A DNA stretch of 64,000 nucleotides from a bacterium (GTDB lineage Bacteria > Bacteroidota > Ignavibacteria > Kapaibacteriales > UBA2268): positions 62,001 through 126,000 of the forward strand of contig JAUIIX010000002.1 in assembly GCA_030431515.1 (NCBI GenBank), written 5' to 3'. Under the pieces are notes generated by a model. That model worked only from the letters and a program-made list of their open reading frames with translations. It made no database searches and had not been told where the DNA came from. Positions within the stretch are counted from its first letter, which is position 1. Each line of letters begins with the position of its first letter. Positions 53,601-62,528 of this stretch are shown here, piece after piece. Position numbers and translations under genes: made by a program.

Positions 53601-55407
53601 ATGCACCTGCATTATATTCCAAGTTTGTTGCATTATCAAATGTAGGAGCTACAGCAGTTGTTAAGTTGCCTGACAAACCCGTTGGTTCTGCTGTTTTTAA
53701 AGTTGAACCTGCTGAAGTTACAAATGAAGAGTTAGCACCATCTAAAGTTAAAAGATTTGCACCAAAGTCTAAAGTTCCAGATGCACCAACTGTGATAGTA
53801 ATATAATCGTCAAGTGAACCTGTTCCATCATCTAAATCTAAATCATTTAATAATGTTGTTGAACCATTTATATTAATAGCAATTCCAGCAGCAGCATCTC
53901 CAAAAATATCTAAACTACCTGCATCTACAACATTGATTGAATTTGTATTACTAAATACGATTGTATATACTTCATCGCCAGAGGTTGCATTATCTAAGTC
54001 AAATGTACCACCTGTTGCAATTCCAAAATAATTAGTAATTGTGAAACCTTCAGTACCTTCACCAACTCCTAAAGTTGATAAAGATTCATCACCAGCTATT
54101 GTACCTGTTATTTCTAAACCATAAAGAACTAAAGTTTCATCGTTAGCATTTAAAGTTTTTGCTGCACCTGACATAGTTATAGTACCAGATGTAGCAGTAA
54201 CAGTTGTAACACCACCTGTATTTTCTGTAATTGCTAAATTACCTGTCATTATGAAGCCTTCAGTTATTGAAATGGCAAGAGTAGCTCCAGTTTCAGTTCC
54301 AAAAGTAACATCATCAACAGTTGTTATACTTGCTCCAGCAAAGCCAGTTGTACCACCTTCGATTATATAGTCAGTAGCCGCATTAAATGAATAAGTATCT
54401 AAATCAATAGCACCAGCAACACCATCACCGTCATTTACATTAATAACTGAAGTTGCACCTGTTGTTATTGAACCAGTACCTGAAATTTCATTTGAAGCAG
54501 TTACTTTTAAAGTTGCTGCCCCTACAGTTAAATCACCAGCAAAATTCGCTAAATCACCAACTAAAGTTGTGTTAGCATTTACATTTAATGAAGAACCAGC
54601 TTGAAAAGTCAAAGTTCCTGCATTTGTTAATGTTTTTGTTGGGTTATTAGCTAAAGTTACTATAGAAGGGTTTTGTAAAATAAGAGAAGACCCAGAAGCA
54701 ACATTCATATCACCATTTACAGTCAAATCTGTATTTGTAGTATATGAAGAGTTGTTATTATAAGTTACTGTATTTAATTCTAAAGAACCATTATTAGTAA
54801 TAGTTTTACCAGATCCTTTAAAATAAACATGTGAGTCGTCAGCATTTGTACTTGGTAAAAATGAACCATTTATAGTAAGATTACCATAAATTTCCATATC
54901 ACCATTATTATCACCAGCAACTGTAGTAATAGAACCATCAATTGTTAAGTTGAAGAATTGCATTTTAGCTTCATCATCTGTAACGTTATTGATGGAATTC
55001 GTAGCTCCAGAGCCATCAAATGTCCAAGAAAGACGACCAGTAGTTCCTGCATTTGTATATAAGATTGATCCAGCTGTCAAAACTAGATTATCTCTTACAC
55101 GCATTGTTCTTGCAGAACTTGCATCTGGTCTTAATGTAACATCTGCATAGTTTAGTGTTAAAGAGTTAACATCAGCAGCAGTGTTTACATTTACTGTGTA
55201 AGCTGTAACAACTATTGAGTTGTCAAGAATTACATCATCAGAACTCGTCGGAACTGCGTTGCCATCCCAGTTGTCGGCATCGTTCCAATTCGTTGTACTA
55301 GCTCCACCGTCCCATTTTATGGTTGCGGCGAACGCATTAATACTCGGAAGACCCAAGAAGACTGCCATGAGCAAGCCAAGTATTATAAGTTTGTTTTTAG
55401 ATTTCAT
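47644..55407 (-). CDS. Giant secreted beta-solenoid protein with Fn3-like and PPC-like C-terminus
   Basis: 2587 residues. Signal peptide MKSKNKLIILGLLMAVFLGL... cleaved near residue 27. The start WDGGASTTNWNDADNWDGNA is common in large secreted proteins of T9SS bacteria. Residues about 60-1640 consist of dozens of irregular strand-turn repeats (patterns like LTINGSFLP, VNGDMNVASG, ITGDFTV), predicted to form a long beta-solenoid rich in Gly, Thr, Asn and Asp. Residues about 1650-2310 hold further beta-sandwich repeats; 2320-2455 is fibronectin III-like (TNITANSGSTDGRIVVIRQG, PNTRYYVQVFDYNG) and 2460-2587 resembles a PPC domain (DEIDWYQFKIPS, YVLKVYGANGD). Composition suggests a surface filament or adhesin. 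No T9SS tail is recognised. Confidence 0.8.
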   Translation of the reverse strand: MKSKNKLIILGLLMAVFLGLPSINAFAATIKWDGGASTTNWNDADNWDGNAVPTSSDDVILDNSIVVTAYTVNVNTAADVNSLTLNYADVTLRPDASSARTMRVRDNLVLTAGSILYTNAGTTGRLSWTFDGSGATNSINNVTDDEAKMQFFNLTIDGSITTVAGDNNGDMEIYGNLTINGSFLPSTNADDSHVYFKGSGKTITNNGSLELNTVTYNNNSSYTTNTDLTVNGDMNVASGSSLILQNPSIVTLANNPTKTLTNAGTLTFQAGSSLNVNANTTLVGDLANFAGDLTVGAATLKVTASNEISGTGSITTGATSVINVNDGDGVAGAIDLDTYSFNAATDYIIEGGTTGFAGASITTVDDVTFGTETGATLAISITEGFIMTGNLAITENTGGVTTVTATSGTITMSGAAKTLNANDETLVLYGLEITGTIAGDESLSTLGVGEGTEGFTITNYFGIATGGTFDLDNATSGDEVYTIVFSNTNSINVVDAGSLDIFGDAAAGIAININGSTTLLNDLDLDDGTGSLDDYITITVGASGTLDFGANLLTLDGANSSFVTSAGSTLKTAEPTGLSGNLTTAVAPTFDNATNLEYNAGALVLGLEDVGFAGTDINQVDDLIINGATITGDYVDGAASTLLVTGDFTLTTGTFVIGAASTDLLSFNGTSNITNSTATAANLKFSNVVISGDVTTSGDFYVGSSQADGLNITGTLNATTNSSHIYFDGGGAFSIDGAAGTIDFAEVTFEADAAIDATMTDMNVAGDFNVEDGATVTGAALSIVDFNGTSEQTIELNTTGALVLDIVTISNSTGVVTDNNMTFGDQDGATNITGQFVASAGTVTFGGTTNALTIGGAGSATFFNLNAGTALTSTGDFAIVKTLDGTSYTQTSDELTFYGDSGAPDSDGDYVDDNKFEASVVNLTTFSIGGTLIIDDNCELTVSVDETGGGAITINGRLEIDTDGISLSSAITNLGEIHLTNTGGTSDLDDIFGVGAGFNSTAGDVIIDGDHTTVVGATIELNNLVLSSSAAIALEAADAITLNGNLVVDEFDMAGSDPDSDITFAGEATITGTNVLSVGSINVGVAGDVTSTLASILLESDTDASIVIASGGSFEATDGNITMNVNNAADPDIDNNSTATALTFHDLTIANGVVVTFDAPIIISGSLSQVGTGTLAAADNSSDITFTGSGEAINIATTNTVNLFDVSFQGAYTVDGTAGTELINIMGDLDVTNTGSLQMTDGGISFGDGGTTDGTDDVAITNEGLLQFHDLVFNKNANTDNITSNDNFTVNGDFTITQGNLQNTSNLVTFEGTGSILEETGNGSLTFSSVDFNGTTTLGAGALDMKVSGNIVVGSGSSAVASDPADEITFIGATTKTIQNNGTLTLGNVTIANEASNIVNTTSSFAIQGDLTVGGATGGKFEATAGTVTVNGGAPQTFDNATTVATNLKFYNLTLATTSTDVQFDNDFYINGNLTLEDDAIFDAQTSDKRVFFNGSSQQDINLEGNGTLGAGNSTSLLLHNATVNNSNGLKLVGTGNDIIVNQLSVQGTLRLQSGDIDLNGNNILTIDVNTVATAKLDETAGNTVVNNGPSTSTGHVYAVQTPGASLSNINFGGLGAIITSADPGLLTVKRYHIPLTVGNQTQASRYYSIVAGNSSLDAKLVFKYDASELGVLTEDDLILVYGDDPAVDVWTIQESTLNTELRRLTTPNSAIDAFTGLTEWWTIGTPDVLTATSITNGLATTPISAGTNDNAIFGVQYTSNGSVDLSSVRFNLGRNLGATNEVAKWKLVYSEDDDFSTTEDNYTMIDVAPGGTNTTGGTSGLSYVTFDVSGQDAAYNVVNEGTPVNYFLVTDIVSTVTAATSTITPATTNLVTTISDGITEEFSLTGSAYAFRASIMVSPHEVGLTDAPLIAGQSDVVLFGYKASVTSAAGLPGITGFSLSFDEDPSAVFENVRVYSSVTEHDFADMAAGDLISLASSNVTSTEFDITFSAKRVLATTPTYFFVVADVKDGVRNTSPDITPTLTYANLESSDAGIRGTDINGNAASSHNGFVYSFVNSTVTVDVNNNTAASNLGTRVDRQPIFGFTLTPDNNQPVSFTGANLTVTLSAAALANNLSNWSLYYDANGNGFGETSEKIANGTLTSTSGVGNLTFTGFTQSLSSARKYLVGVKVGSGATAGSTVKVQLTSTDYITLASPAKLNATGPLPATAVTHTIRTAGTATALTLVHYNTSVTTGNTLGFTVRAVDANGYPTVVSAAETVTIAKVSGTGTVGGTATGTIVNGTNNVIVSPSLTAAAGSTDLVIVANGSSLTSSANSNAITILEAEPAANDAIVTIANITATTARITNITANSGSTDGRIVVIRQGSAPHVPTDATAYTANLDLASSGIGQTGPGSYVVMANVAAGAAAYSNDITGLMPNTRYYVQVFDYNGTTPNFNYATGTAFTSESVRNPISFTTSSGDISSASTETLPANIQTDIDITSTISAADEIDWYQFKIPSTKNNAIIRLSNLPANYEVELYDASAGIINKTLLRDSKVTLQGDEVIILNNAAGSYVLKVYGANGDAYSTSSYTLRVSTSNNEIFSQVE

Positions 55408-55518
55408 AACTAAATCCTTTTAGAAATTATTAAAGACAATTAATTTACAGTTTATTATTTAATTCTCTTGAAAAAAATGTGTACATCAGTAATTTTTACT
55501 GCAGCATTTATCGCGAAC

Positions 55519-55566
55519 TCATTTACCAACCGGTGAACGAATATCGGGAAAACCCAACTCTTTCAT
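55519..55566 (-). CDS. Possible 15-residue leader peptide
   Basis: A short frame MKELGFPDIRSPVGK with a strong ribosome site (GGAGG, four bases before the ATG), ending 111 bases before the start of the 2587-residue giant gene. A CAGTAA-AAA-TTACTG hairpin and a TTTTTTT run follow the frame. It could be a regulatory leader with an attenuator, or a chance match. The remaining gap up to 56019 is AT-rich without other features that I can recognise. Confidence 0.4.
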   Translation of the reverse strand: MKELGFPDIRSPVGK

Positions 55567-56019
55567 AAATCCTCCATAATTTTTACTAAATAAACACATC
55601 CATTGTGTGATTTTTTAAATTTTATATTTTTCATTGACTTAATCATATTTTTGCTTTTTCTAAAAAAGTAATTCTACTATTTCATTATTACTTATCGACC
55701 AAATGATTAAAAACTTTAGGAAAATTAGTATAAATTATACTAATCATAAAAGTAAATAACCAATGATATTCAATTCTGTTTAATATTAGCCATAAAAGCC
55801 GTTTTATTTGCTTCTTTTAGCGTCCTATTTTATAATTCAATATAAGTGCCAATAATTTTTTTTCGTCGTATTCGTTTTTAAAATAATGAGTTAGAGATTC
55901 AATTCGATTTAAGTAAAGAAATCAAAAATTATTTAGAGGTGTGGAAAACTCACTCTCGTAACAATTTTTTAAAAAAATAATGAAAGAATTTATAATTTTT
56001 TTATTCTAAATTCTATTTT
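55567..56019. other. Gene-free stretch between two giant genes
   Basis: AT-rich sequence without recognisable gene, palindrome family or terminator. ACACATCCATTGTGT at about 55592-55606 is a small inverted repeat. The stop of the upstream 1970-residue gene is at 56020, with no clear terminator after it. Confidence 0.6.
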
Positions 56020-59000
56020 TTAATCTTTTATGAACTTATTAAAATACCTAATGTTTTCATTTTGAATTAGAATGAAGTAAACTCCATCTGCTAATTCTTT
56101 TTCCAAGTAAAGATCGTTGTTACCAATAGTTAAGTAAGTTTTTGTTTCTTGGTAAAGCTGTCCATCTAAATCATAAATATAAATATTACAATTAATATTT
56201 TTTTCTGAGAACACCTTTACACTATTATTTATCGTCTGATATGAAATTAACTTTAGTGTTTTTTCTTCTTTTTCGTCAAATTCAGTAGAACTGCTTAGAT
56301 CAATCGTGAAGCTCGAAGTGATATCATAAAGCATTTCTGGGTCATCATTCCATATTGCTCTTATCAGTACAAACTCCGATTCTATACCGGGTACATCCCA
56401 GTTATAATAACGCGAATGAGCATTTAGATTGCTCTCAATATTTAACCAATTATCACCAGCATCTAATGAAAACTGTAAAGTGAAATAATCTACATCACTA
56501 TAAGTCCACCTAATTCTTTGATTGGTATTAGTAGCCCAAATTGTAGATGCATTAGGAGTATTAAGGTCAAGAGTCCCATTTAAAACTCTTATTTTATCTG
56601 ATATATCAATAATCTCTGAGCCATTTATCATTCTAATATACATTATATTAGTGCTTTTTCTTGGTATCATCCACGAGAATTTCTCAGATTTAGCACCTAC
56701 ATTTTTCTTTAATGGTTTCCAATTATCGCCACCATCATCAGTATATTCAAAATCAACTGTTTCAAAACCTGATGCAGTAAAGTAAACTTGAATAAAATCT
56801 CCACCTGATAAGACACCATCATTTGAAGAAGGACTAACTATCTGCCCAAACTTTCTTTCGATTACAAATTTATCTGATTTCACTAACTCCACTTGAAGTT
56901 GAGCATCTATTATTCTAAGCCTTGCATTAAAGTTCTCTGTGTTTGGCAAAGTCCAATTAAATTTACTTACTTCTTTAGTGAAAACTGAATCTGATATTTT
57001 ATTCCAAGTAACACCATTATAATATTCAAGTTGAATAGGGTTTCCTTCGTTCAACCAAGAAATTTCAAGATTTTGACCAATAGAATAGCTTTTTCCACCT
57101 TTAGGATTTAATAATTCTATCTTAAATTGCTTAACTGGAGATATATCTTCTTTAGTTCCAAAGGCAAGTAAATTCTGTCCAGTATTACTATATACCAAAG
57201 TACTATTGTGCCATTTGAATTGAACAATAGCATCTTTAGTTTTTATTTTGAAATTGAGTTTTCCAAGAGAAGTTAATTCGCTTGGAACAACTAAACCATC
57301 TTTTCCTTTTTCAAGTACAATTTCTATTGTTCTAAGATTTTTATAAGGAGATTGAGTTTCAGCATTTGGAGCGGAAAATGAAGTTAAATATCCAGCAGTC
57401 TTATTATTACTAAATATTACGTCTTTATTAGAATAAGTTATATAGTCTAATTTCAAAGTATCAAAAGTAAAAGCAAATGTTGAATTTCCAAGTTTAAATG
57501 TATCACCTGTTGACCTGATAAAAAACTCAACCGTTGCAATAGAGTCTTTGACTGTAGTTAAGGAAGATATATCATAAGATACACCTGCAAGTAATTGTGA
57601 TTTGTTAATAGATTTTACAATATTACTTGACTTAATAATATCATTATTTGAAATTTGGATTGATGATGTTGTTCCTGAGCTTTCTTGATACTTTAAATAA
57701 TTATATTCTCCGAGAGAACTAATTTTTCCAATATTACTTTGTGTCATAATTCTATCAAAAGCATTTACAGTGGAATCTGCATTCAAATCAAATTTTATAT
57801 CACTTCCACCAGAATTTAATAATATTTGCGCAATATCAGTACTATCAATTTTTCCATCTTGATTAACATCTCCTGCAACCATAGCAGGAAGCGGATTAAT
57901 AGTTGAAGAACTTTTCCCATCATTATAATTCAATCCAGTAGAGAACCAGTTAACAGAATCTCTACTTGCTTCAGAATTTCCAAAAGCAGTATATCGGAAT
58001 AAAGACCAAGGGTTTTCATTTTCTTTCAAAGTATTGTTTCTAGCACCATTCCAAGAAGTGAAGTCCCAACCAGATTCAATCACCCAAGTGCTTTTATCTT
58101 CTCCTTCATATATAAATGGAGCTGGGAATTTACTCATAATTGGCAAGTGATTTATCTGTTCAACAAGTACCCAATACTTTCCAGTTTCTAAATTTTCAAA
58201 TAAGAATGGCAAATTAGCAAAGTTTTTTTGTCCGTTATTCTGATGAAAAGAGCTTTTTTCTTCATACGATTTAGTTGCTTCGCTCTCCCCTACTTTTTTA
58301 CCGGGTTTACCATTATCATTTTCAAAAAGCGATACTTTTATTCCACCTTTATCATAAGGAGTTTTCAAATCATCAATTGCTTGAGTTTTTCCAGAGTGCT
58401 TTCCTTCAAGTAAAACTCTTAAGGTAAAATTCTCACCAGGGATAACAGAATACAATGGACTTTCTGCCTTAATAGAATAAGGAGTACTTTCTACAATGTA
58501 TCTTGCGTTAAGCCGAAATCTAATATTATCTTTTACAATTGGTAAAGCACCTTGGTCAATAAAAAGATTGTCGTGGTTCATATCTGCGTTTGCATTGCTT
58601 ATATCTAAACTCGCAGCATAAATAATATTCTGTCCAAATTCTTTAAATCTATAATTACTTGAATCAGGCAAAGTAAATGAATTTCGTACATTTCCATTCC
58701 AATAAGATGAACCTACATACTGATATGGAACTACACTATTTCCTGCTCCACCTTTTTCTGAGAACTCTAATGATGGTGGATTACCAAATCTTTGTCCACC
58801 AGTAAAACCATTATTATCTATTCCGAAAGCAACCCATCTTATTTTAAAATTAGTATTATTTTGTTTAATTCTTGTATATTCCGGCGGACTAACTATTCTC
58901 AAATATGCTTTAGCTGCAGTATAAGTTGGATTTAATCCTTTAAATTCAAATATCATTGTAGAATCAATTGAAGCAGCAATAGTTTTTGTTTTTCCGAATT

Positions 59001-61932
59001 TCTGAAATAATCCACTATTGAAAGAAAATGTATTAATCAAATTAAGAGTATCTTTCCCAAGAAATCTATCTGCTTGTACAGTTAATGCACCTTGAATAAA
59101 TTCAGTTAATTTTCCATTTGTATAATTTCTATTTGCAGGAAATCCTTTCCAAAATCTTAATTCTCTAAACTCTCCTTCAAATCCATAATTAACTTTAGCA
59201 CCTTGTAGTTTTGGAAAATAACCCAAATACATTCTCTTGTTATTTGTGGAATCATAATTCAAGTCAGTAAATCCATCTTCACTAAATTCATTCCCAATTT
59301 CATTTCCATCTATCCATAATAGATATGGTTTCACTTTATTATAAGGATTAAAGTAAACTGCAATATGTACCCACGCAGTATCAGATGTTTTCGATATCGG
59401 CTCTAATAATCCTTTATTCACATCTGAAATTGCTTTTCGTAGTTTATTCTGACTATCTGTATAAGTGAACTCTAATAATCCAAATTGATTTAATGATAAA
59501 TCATATTTAATTTCGTTACTAACAGAATCTAACATCGAAATTATTGGAAATACTTCTTCATTTTCTGTTGGAAATCTATGTGGCTTTATCCAAGTTTCAA
59601 TAAATAATCCTTTTTCAGTTGGAAGTAATTTTCTTGTGCTATCAGAATATATTAAATTTGCTTTTGTTTTCTTTAAAGAGAAATTTCGAGAAACTACAAA
59701 TTCATCTGTCGGATTTGAAATTGTTCTTTGTCCGTGAGTTTCGTGTCCTGTGATACGTAGTAATACCTTTTTCTCGAATGGCTCTACGTCACGAAGCCCA
59801 GCACCAACATCATTATTCTGATATGGCTCCCAAGTTGCTTTATTATCTTCAACATCAATAGCATTATTTCCACCAAGTTTTAATCCACTTGAGTTTTCTA
59901 CTTGCAACCAAGTTGAACCACCATTTGTTGAAAATTCTAAATAAACATCTCTCGAAAATCTTGCAGCATTATTTCCAAGATTATAACTTACAAATCGAAT
60001 AGGATATGACTGACCAACTGCTAATAATAATCCACTTCCTCTACTTGGAGAAGTTATTCTTCCGTGAGGTAAATCTGGTAAGAAATTAGCATTTGCACTT
60101 ATTTGAGTTCCTTTATAAAATTGTAAGTTGTTAGCACCATTTTGAAATTGTGCATTTGTAGCAAAATCTTTTAAATCATCATTTAATTTGAAATATAAAT
60201 CTAAGCTCGTTCTAGTATCTGGTAAAAAGTTATTATCAATTGATGATGGTGCTACAACACCTATTGCATATTTTCTAACTGAATCTTGTTTGAAAGCTGC
60301 TCTCCATACTTTTGCTTCTTTTATTCCACCAGCAAAATAATTCTTTCCATCTAACTTCCCATTTGGATTTACACCAACCCAAATAGGATGTTCTGTTATC
60401 AATGCTCTATAATCTTTATCTTTGTTTACTATATCACTTGCTACTAATTCACCATCTACGTACAAATATGCAACTGAATTTTCTAATACTGCAGAAATAT
60501 GTGTCCAGTTTCTTGAGAAATCATCTTCCGTAGTTGAATAAGTAGAAACATTAATTGGATCTTCTGCTACAAGATTAACTAAATAGCCATCTTTTCCTCT
60601 ATTCTGATTTTCCCTTACTCTGAATGCAGGATATTTACCATCTTTTAAATATAGCATCCAAGCACCTTCTTTTTTACCAAAGATTTCTGCTTGTTCAGGT
60701 CCACCACTTGAAGTGATTATCCCCACTTCTCCACTATTTATTTTTGTAGGATTTATCCATGCTTCAATAGTTAATTGTGTTGGGTTTGAAAAAGATTTTT
60801 CTGTTTTAAAATATTCATTGCTACCATTTAACATACTGGTAAAATATGTTCCCATAGATTGAGTATTTGGCGATTCTGAAGATAAGTTAGTTTTTGCTCT
60901 ATCAAGTATATTATCATTGATTGTTCCAGAAAGCATCGCAATTCTGATTTTTACATTGCTATTTCTATCACGAATATTACTTGGTTTTGCCCACAAAATT
61001 CTAACTGGGTTTCTGAAATTTGAACTACCAAGTGCTTGACCATTAGAAGAAGTTATTACATAAGTTCCTACTTGAGTTGGACGAGCTACATCACCAGAAC
61101 GATACAAGGCAGAACTACCAAATGCTTGATTATTATGCTCGGCTACTCTTCCAAGTTCTTTCCACGCACCGTCATTATAATCTAATACATAAGCATTATT
61201 TCCATTTGCAGGACCAGGGTAACTTTGTGGATTAACAGAACGTTCGAAATAAATTGGATAACCAACTCCCTTATAATTATTAGCCAATGAAGAATAATCT
61301 TTATCTCTATCGATAACTTGTCCAGTATAAATTGGAGATAATAAAGTTACACCTGTGATTGTAAAATTACTAGGCTGTTTGATACTTACTTTACTAGTTA
61401 TATCTACAGAATTAACACTTAAAATACTTGTTGCTGGATTTGAAGTTAAAATTTTGATTGATGCTTGGGCGTTGATTGGAGGGCTATTTTTAATATCAAA
61501 TATTATTTTACCAATGAAATTACCTCTTCCATTGAGTGATGGCTTAAATCCACCATTACCCATTGTGGTTAATCTGGCTCTAATTCCTATATTTGTTTGA
61601 TTATTCAATGCAGATAAACTAGCGTAACCATTTTTGCTATTAAACTCAGAGTTTATTTGCATAAGTGGATTTGCTTGGTCAATATCTTTAGAAAGCGAAT
61701 CCGCAATTCCATTGACAGTATTAGTATTCGGCACTAAAAACTCTTGGTTATACTCAATCCATAATTGTGCATCACCAATCAAAGCTGGATTTGGTGTAAG
61801 TGACTTTACCCAAAATTCTGCGTGTATTTGGTCATATTTGCGACGTTGGATAATATTCAACTCATAATCCTGTCCAACAATATCCATAGCAAACATAAGC
61901 AAAAGCATTGCTATTACTAACGTTCTTGACAT
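56020..61932 (-). CDS. Giant T9SS-secreted multidomain protein, paralogue of the 2134-residue protein
   Basis: 1970 residues. Signal peptide MSRTLVIAMLLLMFAMDIVG. The order of modules mirrors the gene at 41157: cohesin-like start (YELNIIQRRKYDQIHAEFWV), LamG (364-554, LTIEAWINPTKI, WTHISAVLEN), Ig-like segment, second LamG (744-934, ETWIKPHRFPT, WVHIAVYFN), dockerin-like pair (from about 1349, GDVNQDGKIDSTD and DLNADSTVNAFD), second cohesin-like domain (FKLGNSTFAFTFD), LLNPKGGKSY Ig-like repeats, and a short T9SS tail (from about 1894). Identity is visible over the whole length, but the tail lacks the usual PNP turn. An ancient duplication, then divergence. Function probably surface adhesion or assembly. 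Confidence 0.87.
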   Translation of the reverse strand: MSRTLVIAMLLLMFAMDIVGQDYELNIIQRRKYDQIHAEFWVKSLTPNPALIGDAQLWIEYNQEFLVPNTNTVNGIADSLSKDIDQANPLMQINSEFNSKNGYASLSALNNQTNIGIRARLTTMGNGGFKPSLNGRGNFIGKIIFDIKNSPPINAQASIKILTSNPATSILSVNSVDITSKVSIKQPSNFTITGVTLLSPIYTGQVIDRDKDYSSLANNYKGVGYPIYFERSVNPQSYPGPANGNNAYVLDYNDGAWKELGRVAEHNNQAFGSSALYRSGDVARPTQVGTYVITSSNGQALGSSNFRNPVRILWAKPSNIRDRNSNVKIRIAMLSGTINDNILDRAKTNLSSESPNTQSMGTYFTSMLNGSNEYFKTEKSFSNPTQLTIEAWINPTKINSGEVGIITSSGGPEQAEIFGKKEGAWMLYLKDGKYPAFRVRENQNRGKDGYLVNLVAEDPINVSTYSTTEDDFSRNWTHISAVLENSVAYLYVDGELVASDIVNKDKDYRALITEHPIWVGVNPNGKLDGKNYFAGGIKEAKVWRAAFKQDSVRKYAIGVVAPSSIDNNFLPDTRTSLDLYFKLNDDLKDFATNAQFQNGANNLQFYKGTQISANANFLPDLPHGRITSPSRGSGLLLAVGQSYPIRFVSYNLGNNAARFSRDVYLEFSTNGGSTWLQVENSSGLKLGGNNAIDVEDNKATWEPYQNNDVGAGLRDVEPFEKKVLLRITGHETHGQRTISNPTDEFVVSRNFSLKKTKANLIYSDSTRKLLPTEKGLFIETWIKPHRFPTENEEVFPIISMLDSVSNEIKYDLSLNQFGLLEFTYTDSQNKLRKAISDVNKGLLEPISKTSDTAWVHIAVYFNPYNKVKPYLLWIDGNEIGNEFSEDGFTDLNYDSTNNKRMYLGYFPKLQGAKVNYGFEGEFRELRFWKGFPANRNYTNGKLTEFIQGALTVQADRFLGKDTLNLINTFSFNSGLFQKFGKTKTIAASIDSTMIFEFKGLNPTYTAAKAYLRIVSPPEYTRIKQNNTNFKIRWVAFGIDNNGFTGGQRFGNPPSLEFSEKGGAGNSVVPYQYVGSSYWNGNVRNSFTLPDSSNYRFKEFGQNIIYAASLDISNANADMNHDNLFIDQGALPIVKDNIRFRLNARYIVESTPYSIKAESPLYSVIPGENFTLRVLLEGKHSGKTQAIDDLKTPYDKGGIKVSLFENDNGKPGKKVGESEATKSYEEKSSFHQNNGQKNFANLPFLFENLETGKYWVLVEQINHLPIMSKFPAPFIYEGEDKSTWVIESGWDFTSWNGARNNTLKENENPWSLFRYTAFGNSEASRDSVNWFSTGLNYNDGKSSSTINPLPAMVAGDVNQDGKIDSTDIAQILLNSGGSDIKFDLNADSTVNAFDRIMTQSNIGKISSLGEYNYLKYQESSGTTSSIQISNNDIIKSSNIVKSINKSQLLAGVSYDISSLTTVKDSIATVEFFIRSTGDTFKLGNSTFAFTFDTLKLDYITYSNKDVIFSNNKTAGYLTSFSAPNAETQSPYKNLRTIEIVLEKGKDGLVVPSELTSLGKLNFKIKTKDAIVQFKWHNSTLVYSNTGQNLLAFGTKEDISPVKQFKIELLNPKGGKSYSIGQNLEISWLNEGNPIQLEYYNGVTWNKISDSVFTKEVSKFNWTLPNTENFNARLRIIDAQLQVELVKSDKFVIERKFGQIVSPSSNDGVLSGGDFIQVYFTASGFETVDFEYTDDGGDNWKPLKKNVGAKSEKFSWMIPRKSTNIMYIRMINGSEIIDISDKIRVLNGTLDLNTPNASTIWATNTNQRIRWTYSDVDYFTLQFSLDAGDNWLNIESNLNAHSRYYNWDVPGIESEFVLIRAIWNDDPEMLYDITSSFTIDLSSSTEFDEKEEKTLKLISYQTINNSVKVFSEKNINCNIYIYDLDGQLYQETKTYLTIGNNDLYLEKELADGVYFILIQNENIRYFNKFIKD

Positions 61933-62027
61933 AATTCAACCCAAATTGTTAATCAACAATAGTCTTTCGTCAATTAATGTGCCACTATCTTTTTTTACAA
62001 AATTCTGCAATTATAATTTATACTACT

Positions 62028-62117
62028 ATAGTAGTTTTACTGAGTTTTGTTTGGGGTAAGAATTTTTGAGGAGAATTGTTGTTAAATAAAAAACAAGGGC
62101 GAGTTGCCCTTGTTTTA
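62028..62117. repeat. 90-bp direct repeat with terminator, copy 1
   Basis: Nearly identical to 63649-63739 (one extra T there). Includes GAGTTTTGTTTGGGGTAAGA, an AGGAGAATTGTTGTTAAATA segment and the stem ACAAGGGCGAGTTGCCCTTGT (62093-62113), which acts as a minus-strand terminator for the gene at 62139. Confidence 0.92.
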
Positions 62118-62138
62118 ATTATTTTAATATGATTATCG

Positions 62139-62510
62139 TCAAAGTTTCTTTAAAATTGGTGTGATAATATCAGACTTAAAATCATTATAACTTAAAATAT
62201 CTCTCTTAAATCGAGGAAAGTATTCTAATCTAATTTGATCTTTAAATAAATCCAATTTTATAAAATACCCAAAATCATTAAATTTTATTTTACTTTCAAA
62301 TATGGTTGTATTTTCTTTAGTTGCTAATTTTTTTAAATCAATACCTTTTAATACATCAACAATAAATTTATATTTTGTTTTATCATTTGATATATGGTAA
62401 ACATAATAGGCTCTCCTTTTTCCTGAAAATTTTCGTATTCTGAAATAAGAATATATTAAAAAATTTACTATTAGAAATGATAAAGATAAGACAATTAAAT
62501 TAAATTCCAT
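62139..62510 (-). CDS. Small membrane-anchored protein, unknown function
   Basis: 123 residues. One N-terminal helix (MEFNLIVLSLSFLIVNFLIY) followed by a basic cytoplasmic-type domain (RIRKFSGKRRAYYVYHIS) of mixed alpha/beta character. No family recognised. It follows the Gly-rich lipoprotein gene after 18 bp and precedes the duplicated terminator. By its position it could be a partner or self-protection protein; see the parallel unit at 63799. Confidence 0.65.
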   Translation of the reverse strand: MEFNLIVLSLSFLIVNFLIYSYFRIRKFSGKRRAYYVYHISNDKTKYKFIVDVLKGIDLKKLATKENTTIFESKIKFNDFGYFIKLDLFKDQIRLEYFPRFKRDILSYNDFKSDIITPILKKL

Positions 62511-62528
62511 TTGTTTATTCCTTTGTAT

